Positions 26,324-36,013 of a DNA stretch of 64,000 nt are shown here, one piece after another (the stretch's first letter is position 1; the number at the start of each line of letters is the position of its first letter). The stretch is from Roseburia porci. Lineage in GTDB: Bacteria; Bacillota; Clostridia; Lachnospirales; Lachnospiraceae. The notes under the pieces are model-generated. The model was not told the DNA's origin. It made no database searches and was given only the letters and a program-made list of their open reading frames with translations. Where the stretch lies: positions 1 to 64,000 of the forward strand of contig NZ_VUNI01000017.1 of assembly GCF_009695765.1 (NCBI RefSeq), read 5' to 3'. Position numbers and translations under genes: made by a program.

Positions 26324-27568
26324 ATGAGCACAGGTGATACAGGTTTTATGCTGATTTGTACAGCATTTGTTTTTTTTATGACACCGGGATTAGCCTTTTT
26401 TTATGGCGGACTGGTAAGAAGAAAGAATGTCGTGAATACGATGATGTCATGTACCGCGATTATGGGACTATCTGTAGTGATGTGGATTTTGCTTGGATAT
26501 TCCCTGTCCTTTGGAGGAAATCATGGTGGAATCATCGGAGATTTTCGATGGATTGGTTTGAATGGAATTGATATGAATGAAGCAGGACCATATGCACAAA
26601 CGATTCCGCATCTTGTATTTGTCGCATTTCAGATGATGTTTGCAATGATTACTCCGGCGCTTATTACCGGTTCACTTGTCGGAAGGGTAAAATTCAAAGC
26701 ATTATTTCTGTTTGTGTTATTCTGGTCGATCATCGTTTATTATCCGATGGCTCACATGGTATGGGGACAGGGCGGTTTCCTTGCGGAAATCGGTTCCGTT
26801 GATTTCGCAGGAGGAAATGTGGTACATATCAGTTCCGGAGTGAGCGCATTGGTATTTTCCATTGTTCTTGGCAGAAGAAGAGGATATGAAAATACTGCAT
26901 ATCGTGTGCACAACATTCCATTTGTTGCACTTGGGGCATTTATTTTATGGTTCGGCTGGTTTGGCTTTAATGCAGGAAGTGCGTTAGGAGCAAATGGACT
27001 GGCTGCACATGCATTTTTAACAACAGCATTTGCAAGTGCCTGCGCAATGCTTTCCTGGATGATTATAGATGTAATAAAGGACGGAAAACCGACATTAGTC
27101 GGTGCGTGTACAGGTCTGGTTGTAGGACTTGTTGCCATTACACCGGGGGCAGGATTTGTTCCAATCTGGTCCGCGATCCTGATCGGTGGACTGGTCAGTC
27201 CGATTTGCTGTTTTACGATTTCCTTGCTTAAAAAGAAATTAATGATCGATGACGCGTTAGATGCATTTGGATGTCATGGAATCGGAGGCGTATGGGGCGG
27301 CATTTCAACAGGAATATTTGCAAACAGATCGATCAATGATGTCGCAAAATGGAATGGTCTTTTATACGGAGATTATAAGCTGTTTGTTGCACAGATCGCA
27401 GGAATTCTGATTACGATTGCAGTTGCAGTAGGTGGAACATTGATCTGTCTGGGAATTGTAAGAATCTTTACACCGCTTCGCGTTGAGGAAAAGGAAGAAA
27501 AAGTCGGACTGGATGTTTCCGAGCATGGTGAAAGTGCATATCCAACATTTAACGGACTGGATTCATAA
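26324..27568 (+). CDS. amt: Ammonium transporter, Amt family
   Basis: Trimeric inner-membrane ammonium channel. The 414-residue protein has about 11 hydrophobic segments and the family motifs FFYGGLVRRKNVVNTMM near residue 25, HISSGVSALV near 170 (first pore-lining histidine in the Amt pattern) and DDALDAFGCHGIGGVWGGI near 305. The C-terminal cytoplasmic tail (FTPLRVEEKEEKVGLDVSEH) is the part that PII proteins engage. ATG 26324 is preferred to 26318 since GGAGG is 8 rather than 2 bases away. glnK follows after 21 bases. Confidence 0.96.
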   Translation: MSTGDTGFMLICTAFVFFMTPGLAFFYGGLVRRKNVVNTMMSCTAIMGLSVVMWILLGYSLSFGGNHGGIIGDFRWIGLNGIDMNEAGPYAQTIPHLVFVAFQMMFAMITPALITGSLVGRVKFKALFLFVLFWSIIVYYPMAHMVWGQGGFLAEIGSVDFAGGNVVHISSGVSALVFSIVLGRRRGYENTAYRVHNIPFVALGAFILWFGWFGFNAGSALGANGLAAHAFLTTAFASACAMLSWMIIDVIKDGKPTLVGACTGLVVGLVAITPGAGFVPIWSAILIGGLVSPICCFTISLLKKKLMIDDALDAFGCHGIGGVWGGISTGIFANRSINDVAKWNGLLYGDYKLFVAQIAGILITIAVAVGGTLICLGIVRIFTPLRVEEKEEKVGLDVSEHGESAYPTFNGLDS

Positions 27569-27589
27569 AGGAAAAGGAGAATTGACCAT

Positions 27590-27937
27590 ATGATGATTAA
27601 GGTGGAAGCTATTGTCAGAGAAGAAGTTTTTGAGGATGTAAAAGAGGCATTGAATGCAATTGATGTGAATGGAATTACAGTTTCTCAGGTTATGGGTTAT
27701 GCTGCACAGCGAGGCTACAAAAAACTTGTACGAGGTACAGAAGTAGATGTTGTGATGCAGCCAAAGATCAAGTTCGAAATTGTTGTTTCATCAGAAGAAT
27801 GGGAGAAAAAGACCATTGATGCGATCCAGAAAGCGGCATTTACCGGTGAAGTTGGAGATGGGAAAATCTTCAGCTATGAGATACGCACTGCGTTGAAAAT
27901 CAGAACGAAAGAAAGCGGATACGACGCATTAAATTAA
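27590..27937 (+). CDS. glnK: Nitrogen regulatory protein PII (GlnK-type, Amt-linked)
   Basis: Trimeric signal protein that senses ATP/ADP and 2-oxoglutarate and plugs the neighbouring Amt channel. The 115-residue product starts MMIKVEAIVREEVFEDVKEA and has the T-loop region GYAAQRGYKKLVRGTEVDVV, with the B-loop replaced by TGEVGDGKIFSYEI. In the T-loop the position of the uridylylated Tyr51 (EL-Y-RG in E. coli) is valine (KLVRG), so control by uridylylation is not expected. It is paired with amt in one transcription unit. Confidence 0.94.
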   Translation: MMIKVEAIVREEVFEDVKEALNAIDVNGITVSQVMGYAAQRGYKKLVRGTEVDVVMQPKIKFEIVVSSEEWEKKTIDAIQKAAFTGEVGDGKIFSYEIRTALKIRTKESGYDALN

Positions 27938-27963
27938 GCTAACATTGTATATAGGAAAGAAGG

Positions 27964-28008
27964 AAAAGAATGGCACAGAAAAATGTCTGAGGCATTCTTT
28001 TTTTCATT
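27964..28008 (+). terminator. Intrinsic terminator after glnK
   Basis: AAAAGAATG (27964-27972) pairs with CATTCTTTT (27993-28001), followed by further Ts. Confidence 0.8.
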
Positions 28009-28031
28009 GAAGCATGCAAATGGGCTGGCAA

Positions 28032-28060
28032 TTGTCAAGAAAAGACTCCTATGATATAAT
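28032..28060 (+). promoter_or_regulatory. Promoter of the diguanylate cyclase gene
   Basis: TTGTCA at 28032-28037, a 17-bp spacer and a perfect TATAAT at 28055-28060, about 65 bases before the start codon. Confidence 0.7.
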
Positions 28061-28125
28061 ACATCATGCGTGAACTTCGTGTTATGAAAGCCGAATAATA
28101 TTTATGAAAAAGAAACGGTGGATTT

Positions 28126-29796
28126 ATGGAGAAAAACAGACATATCGTCGTAAAGATGGTGTTATTTTTTCTGATTCTGTTTGGAATTGGAGTATTACTG
28201 CAACTACATATTAATCGCATTTCGGCGAAAAGAGAAGTGAATCTGGATGATTCCTGGCAGATCAGCATAGATGGAACACAATACGATGATGTCCGCTTAT
28301 CGGAATTCCATATGCCGGCGACGAAGCGTGGAACAGAGGTAATCCTGAAAAGAATTCTTCCAGAAGAATATTATAGTCAGACCTCTTTAAGAATGTTGAT
28401 CCGGTATTGTGCGGTACAGATTTCGATAGATCATAATATGATTTTTGAGAAAGGCATGGAAGCGTATTCGAAGAATGATATTCTTGGAAGTGGTTATATA
28501 TGGGCATCTCTTCCGGAGGGGTATGAAGGGAAAGAGATAGAGATTAGGCTGCTTACTGGTGAAAAGAATTCTTTTTCTTCAGTTAACAGTATTATGCTGG
28601 TAGATTCAACGTATGGGATCCGCTGGTTGGTACTGAATAATATTACAACCATTGCAATTGCGGTATTTTTGATGATACTTGGTCTGCTGCTTCTGGTATC
28701 AACCGGAATCATTGCGGGCGGGGACAAAAGGTTTCACTTGCTTTTGTATATCGGACTATTTTCATTGACAATTGCATGCTGGATGATTTATAACAGCAGA
28801 TTGATCGAAGTGATTTCCAATTGTTTTACGGTCAATGTCAGAATTGAATATGTTTCCATGTATCTGGCTGCAATTTTTCTTGTGATGTTTATTGCTGAAT
28901 TTATGAAAAAACCAGCGCAGAAAAGATGGCTGCATTGTGAAGCTCTGTTTTTTGTATTTCTGCTTCTGGTATTGGGATATCTGAATGAAAGCAACATTAT
29001 CCATTACTGCAAGACTGGGTTTATTTTTCAGTTAAGTGTATTTGCAGCAATCATACCAGTGATCGTAGAACTGATTGTCATGGTGCGTCGTCTTCATCTG
29101 AAAGCAGAGCGGAGCGTACTGCTTGGGATTGTATTCTTTGTTACAGCGGTCATACTGGAACTTGTCAGATACCGGTACAATAAAATCTGTATTCCGGAAT
29201 ATCAGCTGACACAGAGTTTTGTTCCGATTGGAACATTAATGTTTATTCTGCTGATGTTAGAGGCGTTCTGTGTTATTATGATGCAGAGAGCTGTTGAAGA
29301 TATCGAACGGGAAAAGTTATATGAAATGGCATATCGGGATGCTTTGACGGATCTGAAGAACCGTGCATGGTGTGAAAAGATCATGCAGGAATATCAGAAT
29401 TCACATAAACCGGTTTCAATCATTAATATTGATCTGAATTATTTTAAGCATGTAAATGACACCTACGGACATGCAAAGGGAGATGAACTTCTGATCGATT
29501 TCGCTGAGATATTAAAAGAAGCATTTCCACAGCCGGCATGCGTTGGTCGTATGGGAGGCGACGAATTTATTGTGATTCTTGACTATGAGATAGAGGAGGA
29601 ACTGGAGGCAAAGATTCAGAATCTGAAAAAAGTTGTCACAGAACGGAATCAGAAATCAGCAGAAGATAAGCAGATTTCATTCGCATTTGGCTATGCATCG
29701 AATGAAAATGATAAGACACTTTCGGTATGGAAAGTATATGAAGCTGCTGATCATAAAATGTATGAATACAAACAAAAATATAAACTGACGAGATAA
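28126..29796 (+). CDS. Membrane diguanylate cyclase with extracytoplasmic sensor region
   Basis: Predicted to make cyclic di-GMP from two GTP. In 556 residues: TM1 (~9-28), an extracytoplasmic domain of about 150 residues, then about seven membrane segments (~170-395) resembling the 7TMR-DISM layout. A linker helix leads to a C-terminal GGDEF domain (~410-556) with DALTDLKNRAWCE, DLNYFKHVNDTYGHAKGDE and the active-site GGDEF in GRMGGDEFIVIL. No RxxD inhibitory site is seen just before GGDEF. There is no EAL domain. It is a single-gene unit with its own promoter and terminator. The ligand is unknown. Confidence 0.9.
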   Translation: MEKNRHIVVKMVLFFLILFGIGVLLQLHINRISAKREVNLDDSWQISIDGTQYDDVRLSEFHMPATKRGTEVILKRILPEEYYSQTSLRMLIRYCAVQISIDHNMIFEKGMEAYSKNDILGSGYIWASLPEGYEGKEIEIRLLTGEKNSFSSVNSIMLVDSTYGIRWLVLNNITTIAIAVFLMILGLLLLVSTGIIAGGDKRFHLLLYIGLFSLTIACWMIYNSRLIEVISNCFTVNVRIEYVSMYLAAIFLVMFIAEFMKKPAQKRWLHCEALFFVFLLLVLGYLNESNIIHYCKTGFIFQLSVFAAIIPVIVELIVMVRRLHLKAERSVLLGIVFFVTAVILELVRYRYNKICIPEYQLTQSFVPIGTLMFILLMLEAFCVIMMQRAVEDIEREKLYEMAYRDALTDLKNRAWCEKIMQEYQNSHKPVSIINIDLNYFKHVNDTYGHAKGDELLIDFAEILKEAFPQPACVGRMGGDEFIVILDYEIEEELEAKIQNLKKVVTERNQKSAEDKQISFAFGYASNENDKTLSVWKVYEAADHKMYEYKQKYKLTR

Positions 29797-29819
29797 CCAG
29801 CATTTTGCTGGTTATTTTG
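29793..29819 (+). terminator. Intrinsic terminator overlapping the diguanylate cyclase stop codon
   Basis: ATAACCAGC and GCTGGTTAT form a 9-bp stem around ATTTT, followed by TTTG. The first stem arm includes the TAA stop. Confidence 0.8.
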
Positions 29820-29965
29820 CTATTCACAGGGAAATTATTCTAAAATTAGAAAAATTTAATAATTTGTTAATTGTATTTCTTTTGTATCGGTGATAGCATA
29901 TGTACTTAATGTATAGTAAATAATTTTATTATATAGTTTAAGAAGAATAGGAGAATGAAAAGCAT

Positions 29966-32185
29966 ATGAAAAGAATATTTCAGAATATGCTGCCATATTG
30001 GCGCTGGATACTGGTGATACTGGCATTTCTTGTAGTGCAGGCATTTTGTGATCTGTCATTGCCACAGTATACATCGGACATCATTGATGTTGGTATCCAG
30101 AATAGCGGTGTTGTACATATTCTTCCAGAAAAAATTACATCGGAAGATTATGAGATGATGCAGTTATTTATGACAGCAGATGAAAAGAAGCAGTTTGCAG
30201 ATGCATATGAAAAGGATGGAGAAAAGTATACCTGTGTTGCAGAAAAAGAGGATCTGGAGCAGCTTGACGAAGACCTTCTGCTTCCGGTCGTAATGAGTTA
30301 TCAGGTACAAAATTCCATGGTTGATTCCTCAGAGGATGAAAATACAGAATCTGATCAGGAAGGCATGGGACAACAGATGGATCTTGCATCTATGGATAAA
30401 GATGCTCTGATCCAGCTTTTTACGTCTGGACAGATCACAGATGACCAGCTGCTTGAGATGCGGGATCAGCTGCAGGATAAGATTGACACAGTGGGAAGCA
30501 CTACTATGAAGTCAATGGGGGTTGCTTATGCAATCGCCTGTGATAAGAATGCAGATGTCGATGTGGAAGCCGTACAGATGAAATACATGTGGAGTACAGG
30601 AGCAAAAATGCTTGCGGTTGCATTGGTTATGGCGGCGGCAACAATTGCGGTTGGATATTTTGCTTCCCGTGTTGGAGCAGGCATTGGACGTGATCTTAGG
30701 GAACAGACATTTGAAAACGTTGTTCAGTATTCAAATACTGAGATGGATAAATTTTCGACGGCATCCCTGATCACAAGAAGTACCAATGATGTACAGCAGA
30801 TCCAGATGGTGACAGCAGTATTCCTTAGAATGGTTCTGTATGCCCCGATTATCGGTATTGGAGGAGTCATTAAAGTCATCCAGACCGGTGCTGGTATGGG
30901 ATGGGTGATCGTACTTGCGGTTCTGCTTATCGTTGGACTGGTATCGGTGCTTGTTTCAGTCGCTATGCCGAAATTTAAGATGATGCAGACACTTGTTGAC
31001 CGGTTAAATCTGGTATCGAGAGAGATACTTACCGGACTTAGCGTTATCCGTGCGTTTGGACGTGAGAAGAAAGAGGAAGAACGTTTTGATGAGGCCAACC
31101 GTAACCTGACAAAAACACAGTTATTTACAAACCGTGTTATGACTTTTATGATGCCAGGTATGATGATGATCATGTATTGTATTACATTATTGATTGTGTG
31201 GGTTGCTTCGAAACGTATTGATGCCGGGTATATGCAGGTTGGTGCTATGACAGCATTTATTACTTATGCAATGCAGATTGTTATGGCATTTCTGATGCTG
31301 ACTATGATGTCAATCATGTTACCGCGTGCCGGCGTTGCAGCAGACAGAATTCATGAAGTTGTTACAACAAAGACTACGATTAGAGATCCGGAAAAACCAC
31401 AGAAAATGAATGATTGCAAAGGTGTGGTCAGATTTGAACATGTTAATTTCAAGTATCCTGGAGCTGATGAAGATGTGTTAAGTGACATTGATTTTACAGC
31501 AGAACCTGGAAAAACAACTGCAATTATCGGAAGCACCGGATGCGGAAAATCGACACTTGTAAATCTGATTCCACGTTTTTATGATATTGAATCCGGAACG
31601 ATCACACTGGATGGAACAGATATCAGGGCATATTCACTTACGGAGCTTAGAGATCAGATCGGTTTTGTACCACAGAAGGGGATTCTTTTTTCAGGTACGA
31701 TCGCATCGAACCTGAGATTTGGAGATGAAGATGCAACAGAAGAGCAGCTTGAAACAGCGGCAGAGATTGCACAGGCATCTGAATTTATCAATGAGAAAAC
31801 AGACAGATTTGAGAGCTCGATCGCACAGAACGGAAGTAACGTATCCGGAGGACAGAAGCAGCGTTTGTCGATTGCGCGTGCAATTGTAAAGAATCCAAAG
31901 ATTTTCGTTTTTGATGACAGTTTCTCCGCTCTGGATATGAAAACGGATGCGAAACTTCGAAAAGCGTTAGAAGAAAAGACGAAAGATGCGACGGTAATTA
32001 TTGTCGCTCAGAGAATCAGTACAATTCTTCATGCAGACCAGATTCTGGTGCTTGATGACGGAAAAATCGTTGGCAAAGGCACTCATGAGGAATTGTTAAA
32101 GAACTGTGATGTTTATAACCAGATTGCAAGATCCCAGCTTTCTGATAAAGAACTTGGGCTGGCTGACGGAAAGGAGGAAGCGTAA
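29966..32185 (+). CDS. Heterodimeric ABC exporter, subunit with degenerate ATP site and large extracytoplasmic loop
   Basis: Fused membrane-ATPase half transporter of the multidrug/lipid exporter type (BmrCD, LmrCD, TM287/288 class), 739 residues. TM1 is at ~10-35. An unusually long first external loop (~38-205) is acidic and carries QDQ/MGQQMD-type low-complexity stretches; the remaining membrane helices run to ~470. The nucleotide domain has Walker A GSTGCGKST, signature NVSGGQKQR and Walker B IFVFDDSFSALD. Asp replaces the catalytic Glu, and the switch histidine is Gln (IIVAQRIST). Together with its partner one ATP site is therefore non-catalytic. It overlaps the next gene by one base. Confidence 0.93.
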   Translation: MKRIFQNMLPYWRWILVILAFLVVQAFCDLSLPQYTSDIIDVGIQNSGVVHILPEKITSEDYEMMQLFMTADEKKQFADAYEKDGEKYTCVAEKEDLEQLDEDLLLPVVMSYQVQNSMVDSSEDENTESDQEGMGQQMDLASMDKDALIQLFTSGQITDDQLLEMRDQLQDKIDTVGSTTMKSMGVAYAIACDKNADVDVEAVQMKYMWSTGAKMLAVALVMAAATIAVGYFASRVGAGIGRDLREQTFENVVQYSNTEMDKFSTASLITRSTNDVQQIQMVTAVFLRMVLYAPIIGIGGVIKVIQTGAGMGWVIVLAVLLIVGLVSVLVSVAMPKFKMMQTLVDRLNLVSREILTGLSVIRAFGREKKEEERFDEANRNLTKTQLFTNRVMTFMMPGMMMIMYCITLLIVWVASKRIDAGYMQVGAMTAFITYAMQIVMAFLMLTMMSIMLPRAGVAADRIHEVVTTKTTIRDPEKPQKMNDCKGVVRFEHVNFKYPGADEDVLSDIDFTAEPGKTTAIIGSTGCGKSTLVNLIPRFYDIESGTITLDGTDIRAYSLTELRDQIGFVPQKGILFSGTIASNLRFGDEDATEEQLETAAEIAQASEFINEKTDRFESSIAQNGSNVSGGQKQRLSIARAIVKNPKIFVFDDSFSALDMKTDAKLRKALEEKTKDATVIIVAQRISTILHADQILVLDDGKIVGKGTHEELLKNCDVYNQIARSQLSDKELGLADGKEEA

Positions 32186-34038
32186 TGGCAGAGCAAAATA
32201 AAAGCTTTCAAAGATCCGGAGGCGGAATGAAACGTGGTATGGGCCGCGGAATGATGCCGGGAGAAAAACCTAAGGACTTCAAAGGTTCAATGGGAAAACT
32301 TATCCGCTATATGGGAAATTACTGGGCGGCGATTATTGTTGTAATGATCTTTGCTGCTGTGTCTACGGTATTTTCTGTCTTAGGACCTAAGGTTATGGGA
32401 AAGGCAACCACAGCACTTGCAGATGGTCTTATGTCAAAGATCACAGGAACCGGTGGAATCGACTTTTCTTATATTGGAAAGATTCTGTTAATTACATTAA
32501 GCCTGTATGTGGCCAGTGCAGTATTCAGTTTTGTACAGGGCTGGATCATGACAGCGATTACCCAGAAGACCTGTTACCGCATGCGAAAAGAAATTTCACA
32601 GAAGATCAATCGCATGCCTATGAAATATTTTGAAAGCAGAACATATGGTGAAGTACTTTCAAGAATTACCAATGATGTGGATACACTTGGACAGAGTTTA
32701 AACCAGAGTATCACCCAGATTATTACATCAACTGCAACAATGATCGGTGTTCTTGTTATGATGCTCTCGATTTCACCGCTTATGACATTGATCGCACTTG
32801 TGATTCTTCCAATCTCTGTTGCATTGATCTCTTTTGTAATTAAGCATTCTCAGAAGTATTTCCGCCAGCAGCAGGAATACCTTGGACATATCAATGGTCA
32901 GGTTGAGGAAGTATATGGCGGACATCTCGTTATCCAGGCTTACAATAAGCAGGAGGAGACAATCCGTGAATTTAAGGATACAAACAAGGTACTTTATGAT
33001 TCTGCATGGAAATCGCAGTTTTTGTCCGGAATGATGATGCCGATTATGACATTTGTTGGAAATCTTGGTTATGCCGGTGTCGCAATCTCCGGTGGAATCC
33101 TTGCAATCCGTAATGTTATTACGATCGGTGATATTCAGGCATTTATTCAGTATGTAAAGAGCTTTACACAGCCAATACAGCAGATTGCACAGGTTGCCAA
33201 CCAGCTTCAGTCAATGACGGCGGCTTCTGAGCGTGTATTTGCATTCTTAGAAGAGGAAGAAGAAGATTTCCAGGCCAAAGAAGACATCGATGTTTCAAAG
33301 ATTCGCGGAGAAGTGGAATTTGATCATGTACATTTCGGATATAATCCAGATCAGATCATTATCAAGGACTTCAGTGCAAAGGTAAAACCGGGACAGAAGA
33401 TTGCAATTGTTGGACCGACCGGAGCAGGAAAAACAACAATGGTAAAACTTCTGATGCGTTTTTATGATGTCAATGAGGGAAGAATCCTTGTGGATGGTCA
33501 TGACATCCGAAATTATGACAGACATGAGCTGAGGGAAGCATTTGGTATGGTACTTCAGGATACCTGGCTGTTTAAGGGAACCATCATGGAAAATATCCGG
33601 TATGGAAGACTCGATGCAACGGATGAAGAGGTGATCGAAGCTGCAAAAGCAGCACATGCACATCACTTTATCCAGACACTTCCGGGTGGATATCAGATGG
33701 AACTGAATGAGGACGCAAGTAATGTTTCCCAGGGACAGAAACAGCTCCTTACGATTGCCCGTGCCATTCTCGCAGATAATAAGATCATGATCTTAGACGA
33801 AGCAACATCTTCTGTAGATACGAGAACAGAAGTGCGTATTCAAAAAGCAATGGATAATCTTATGGAAGGAAGAACCAGCTTTATTATTGCTCACCGTTTA
33901 TCGACAATACGTAATGCAGATCTGATTCTTGTTATGAAAGATGGAGATATTGTGGAGCAGGGAACACATGAAGAACTTCTTGCAAGAAACGGATTTTATG
34001 CGGATCTGTATAATTCCCAGTTCGAAGAGGCTGTATAA
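32185..34038 (+). CDS. Heterodimeric ABC exporter, catalytic partner subunit
   Basis: 617-residue half transporter completing the pair. After a Gly/Met/Arg-rich N-terminus (about 30 residues) come six membrane segments (~40-330) and a nucleotide domain. It has Walker A GPTGAGKTT, intact Walker B IMILDEATSSVD with the catalytic Glu, and switch His in IIAHRLST, but a deviant signature NVSQGQKQL. Consensus and degenerate halves are distributed as expected for an asymmetric heterodimer. ATG 32185 overlaps the previous TAA, so synthesis is coupled. The substrate is not predictable; no regulator adjoins. Confidence 0.94.
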   Translation: MAEQNKSFQRSGGGMKRGMGRGMMPGEKPKDFKGSMGKLIRYMGNYWAAIIVVMIFAAVSTVFSVLGPKVMGKATTALADGLMSKITGTGGIDFSYIGKILLITLSLYVASAVFSFVQGWIMTAITQKTCYRMRKEISQKINRMPMKYFESRTYGEVLSRITNDVDTLGQSLNQSITQIITSTATMIGVLVMMLSISPLMTLIALVILPISVALISFVIKHSQKYFRQQQEYLGHINGQVEEVYGGHLVIQAYNKQEETIREFKDTNKVLYDSAWKSQFLSGMMMPIMTFVGNLGYAGVAISGGILAIRNVITIGDIQAFIQYVKSFTQPIQQIAQVANQLQSMTAASERVFAFLEEEEEDFQAKEDIDVSKIRGEVEFDHVHFGYNPDQIIIKDFSAKVKPGQKIAIVGPTGAGKTTMVKLLMRFYDVNEGRILVDGHDIRNYDRHELREAFGMVLQDTWLFKGTIMENIRYGRLDATDEEVIEAAKAAHAHHFIQTLPGGYQMELNEDASNVSQGQKQLLTIARAILADNKIMILDEATSSVDTRTEVRIQKAMDNLMEGRTSFIIAHRLSTIRNADLILVMKDGDIVEQGTHEELLARNGFYADLYNSQFEEAV

Positions 34039-34055
34039 GAATTAAGATTTGATTA

Positions 34056-34097
34056 AGGAAACTGTAATCTCAAACGATTGCAGTTTCCTGTTTTTTT
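34056..34097 (+). terminator. Intrinsic terminator of the ABC exporter operon
   Basis: AGGAAACTG (34056-34064) pairs with CAGTTTCCT (34081-34089), followed by a G and seven Ts. Confidence 0.88.
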
Positions 34098-34134
34098 ATG
34101 CTAAAGTTAATCTGTAAGGAAAGGAGCGACATCT

Positions 34135-35910
34135 ATGAAAGAAAAGAAAAGGGAAAAGAATTTTCAAAAAGGAAAGAACATGGCACAGAAACCAATCGCC
34201 ATGGGATCTGCAATCCTCACAGGACTTTTAATCAGTACGATCATCGTGCTAGTGTTAGATTACCTGCTTCCAACGCCGTGGAATATCCATTCAGCAGCAT
34301 GCTGGATCAAGGTTTTGGCAGCACTTATTATATATGCATCCATAAATGGAGTCATGCTTGCGTTTGTAACGGCAACGGATGAAAAAACAAAGGAAAAGAA
34401 AGAGGAGATCGGCGGAGCTTCCATTCTGATCATTTTGGGTGTTATCGTGGTAATGGTCATTGGAGCATTGAGCGGAGCTCAGATCTTTCAGTCTTCGGCA
34501 TATGCGAATCTGATTCAGGTGCAGGAGGTTGAATCATCGGATACGATCTTATCGGAAAAGGATGCGGAAAGCATTGCACTTATGGATACGGCTTCTGCAA
34601 CGCAGCTTGGTGACAGAGAGATCGGAGCAATCAAAAATTTCTCGGCATTTAATGTCTGCGATAATTATATTCAGCTGAATGTAAAGAATGATGCAGTCAA
34701 AATTGCACCTTTGGAATATGCAGGATTTTTTAAGTGGATCAAAAACAAAGATTCCGGAGTGACTGGATATGTAACCGTATCGCCAACAACGATGACAGCC
34801 GATTATGTGGAACTTCCGGAAGGAATGCAGTATGTGCCGAGTGCATATTTTGGAAAAGACTTAAACCGTCATCTGCATTATCAGTTTCCAACTTTGATCT
34901 ATGGGAATACCCATTTTGAGATCGACGAAGATGGAAAACCTTATTACGTTTCCGCCGTGTATAAAAAGACGATTGGGTTATTTGGCGGTGAGGTTGTAAC
35001 CGGATCAATCCTGACAGACCCGGTTACCGGGGAAAGCCAGTACTATAATCTGGATGAGACCCCTGGCTGGGTAGACGATGTAGTGGATGGAGATCTGATC
35101 TGCTCACTTTATAATGTCGCATACAAAAATAAAAACGGTTTCTGGAACGGAACATTTCTGGGAGCAAACACCGGATGTATGCAGACAACTACGTTAGAGA
35201 GTTCGGATGATGATGATGACGACGATGACAGTAATACGACTGACTATGGCTACATTGCGAAAGATGGCGATATTTATATCTATACCGGAATTACATCGAT
35301 GGCAAAGGACAGTTCCAATCTCGGGTTTATTATGGTAAATGAAAGAACAGGAGAATATCGTTATTTTGCAGTATCCGGTGCAAATGAACAGTCTGCGATG
35401 AAAGCGGCAGAAGGAGAAGTCCAGCAGTATTCGTATGAGGCATCATTCCCGACACTGATCAACATTGATAACGAACTGACTTATATTGGTGTACTGAAAG
35501 ACTCCAACGGACTTGTAAAGATGTATTATATGGTCAATGTAAAAGACTATGGAAAAGTTGTGGTTGCATCCCATAAAGCTGACTGTATGACAGATTATAT
35601 CGAGGAACTTGGACTTCATCCGGATCAGGCGCTGATCGACCAGGCAAATTCCGATTCGGAAGAATCAGATGGAGAAGAAGAAAATACGGAGAAAGAAGAG
35701 AAAACTGCTGTCACATTTGAAATTTCTGCAATGCAGTATGCAGATGTAGATGGGGATACCTATGTTTATCTTGGAACATCAGATGGTACGGTATATAAAG
35801 CACGATTTGCAGACAATGAACAGATGCTGTTTGTCTCGGTTGGTGACAAAGTGTCCGGAACTGTTTCGGATGGTGAATTTACATTCGAACAGAAAAATGC
35901 AGAGGATTGA
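34135..35910 (+). CDS. Large membrane-anchored protein, family not recognised
   Basis: 591 residues. A basic N-terminus is followed by three membrane segments (about 22-45, 54-78, 93-115) and then an extracytoplasmic part of ~470 residues. That part looks beta-rich, with paired stretches such as GYVTVSPTTMTADYVELPEG, HFEIDEDGKPYYVSAVYKKT and TGSILTDPVTGESQYYNLDE that read like repeated sheet-forming units. It contains a run of eight Asp after LESS and an acidic linker (EESDGEEENTEKEE, ~505-520) before a last ~60-residue domain. It starts at ATG 34135 with AAAGGAG upstream. It occupies the position before spo0A where many Clostridia carry spoIVB, but does not resemble SpoIVB. Function unknown; extracellular scaffolding or sensing is a guess. 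Confidence 0.8.
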   Translation: MKEKKREKNFQKGKNMAQKPIAMGSAILTGLLISTIIVLVLDYLLPTPWNIHSAACWIKVLAALIIYASINGVMLAFVTATDEKTKEKKEEIGGASILIILGVIVVMVIGALSGAQIFQSSAYANLIQVQEVESSDTILSEKDAESIALMDTASATQLGDREIGAIKNFSAFNVCDNYIQLNVKNDAVKIAPLEYAGFFKWIKNKDSGVTGYVTVSPTTMTADYVELPEGMQYVPSAYFGKDLNRHLHYQFPTLIYGNTHFEIDEDGKPYYVSAVYKKTIGLFGGEVVTGSILTDPVTGESQYYNLDETPGWVDDVVDGDLICSLYNVAYKNKNGFWNGTFLGANTGCMQTTTLESSDDDDDDDDSNTTDYGYIAKDGDIYIYTGITSMAKDSSNLGFIMVNERTGEYRYFAVSGANEQSAMKAAEGEVQQYSYEASFPTLINIDNELTYIGVLKDSNGLVKMYYMVNVKDYGKVVVASHKADCMTDYIEELGLHPDQALIDQANSDSEESDGEEENTEKEEKTAVTFEISAMQYADVDGDTYVYLGTSDGTVYKARFADNEQMLFVSVGDKVSGTVSDGEFTFEQKNAED

Positions 35911-35927
35911 CGAATCCAGGACACTGA

Positions 35928-35944
35928 TGACAAATTTTGACAAA
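35928..35944. promoter_or_regulatory. Candidate 0A boxes upstream of spo0A
   Basis: TGACAAA occurs twice, at 35928-35934 and 35938-35944, exactly 10 bp apart. The reverse strand of the second reads TTTGTCAAA, one base from the 0A-box consensus TTTGTCGAA. The spacing of one helical turn would suit cooperative Spo0A binding and autoregulation. Confidence 0.4.
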
Positions 35945-36013
35945 TTCCCACAACTGTGTTTAGCTATATTTTGATATGACTCATAAAAAGTAACAGGAGG
36001 CTTATAACGGAAC

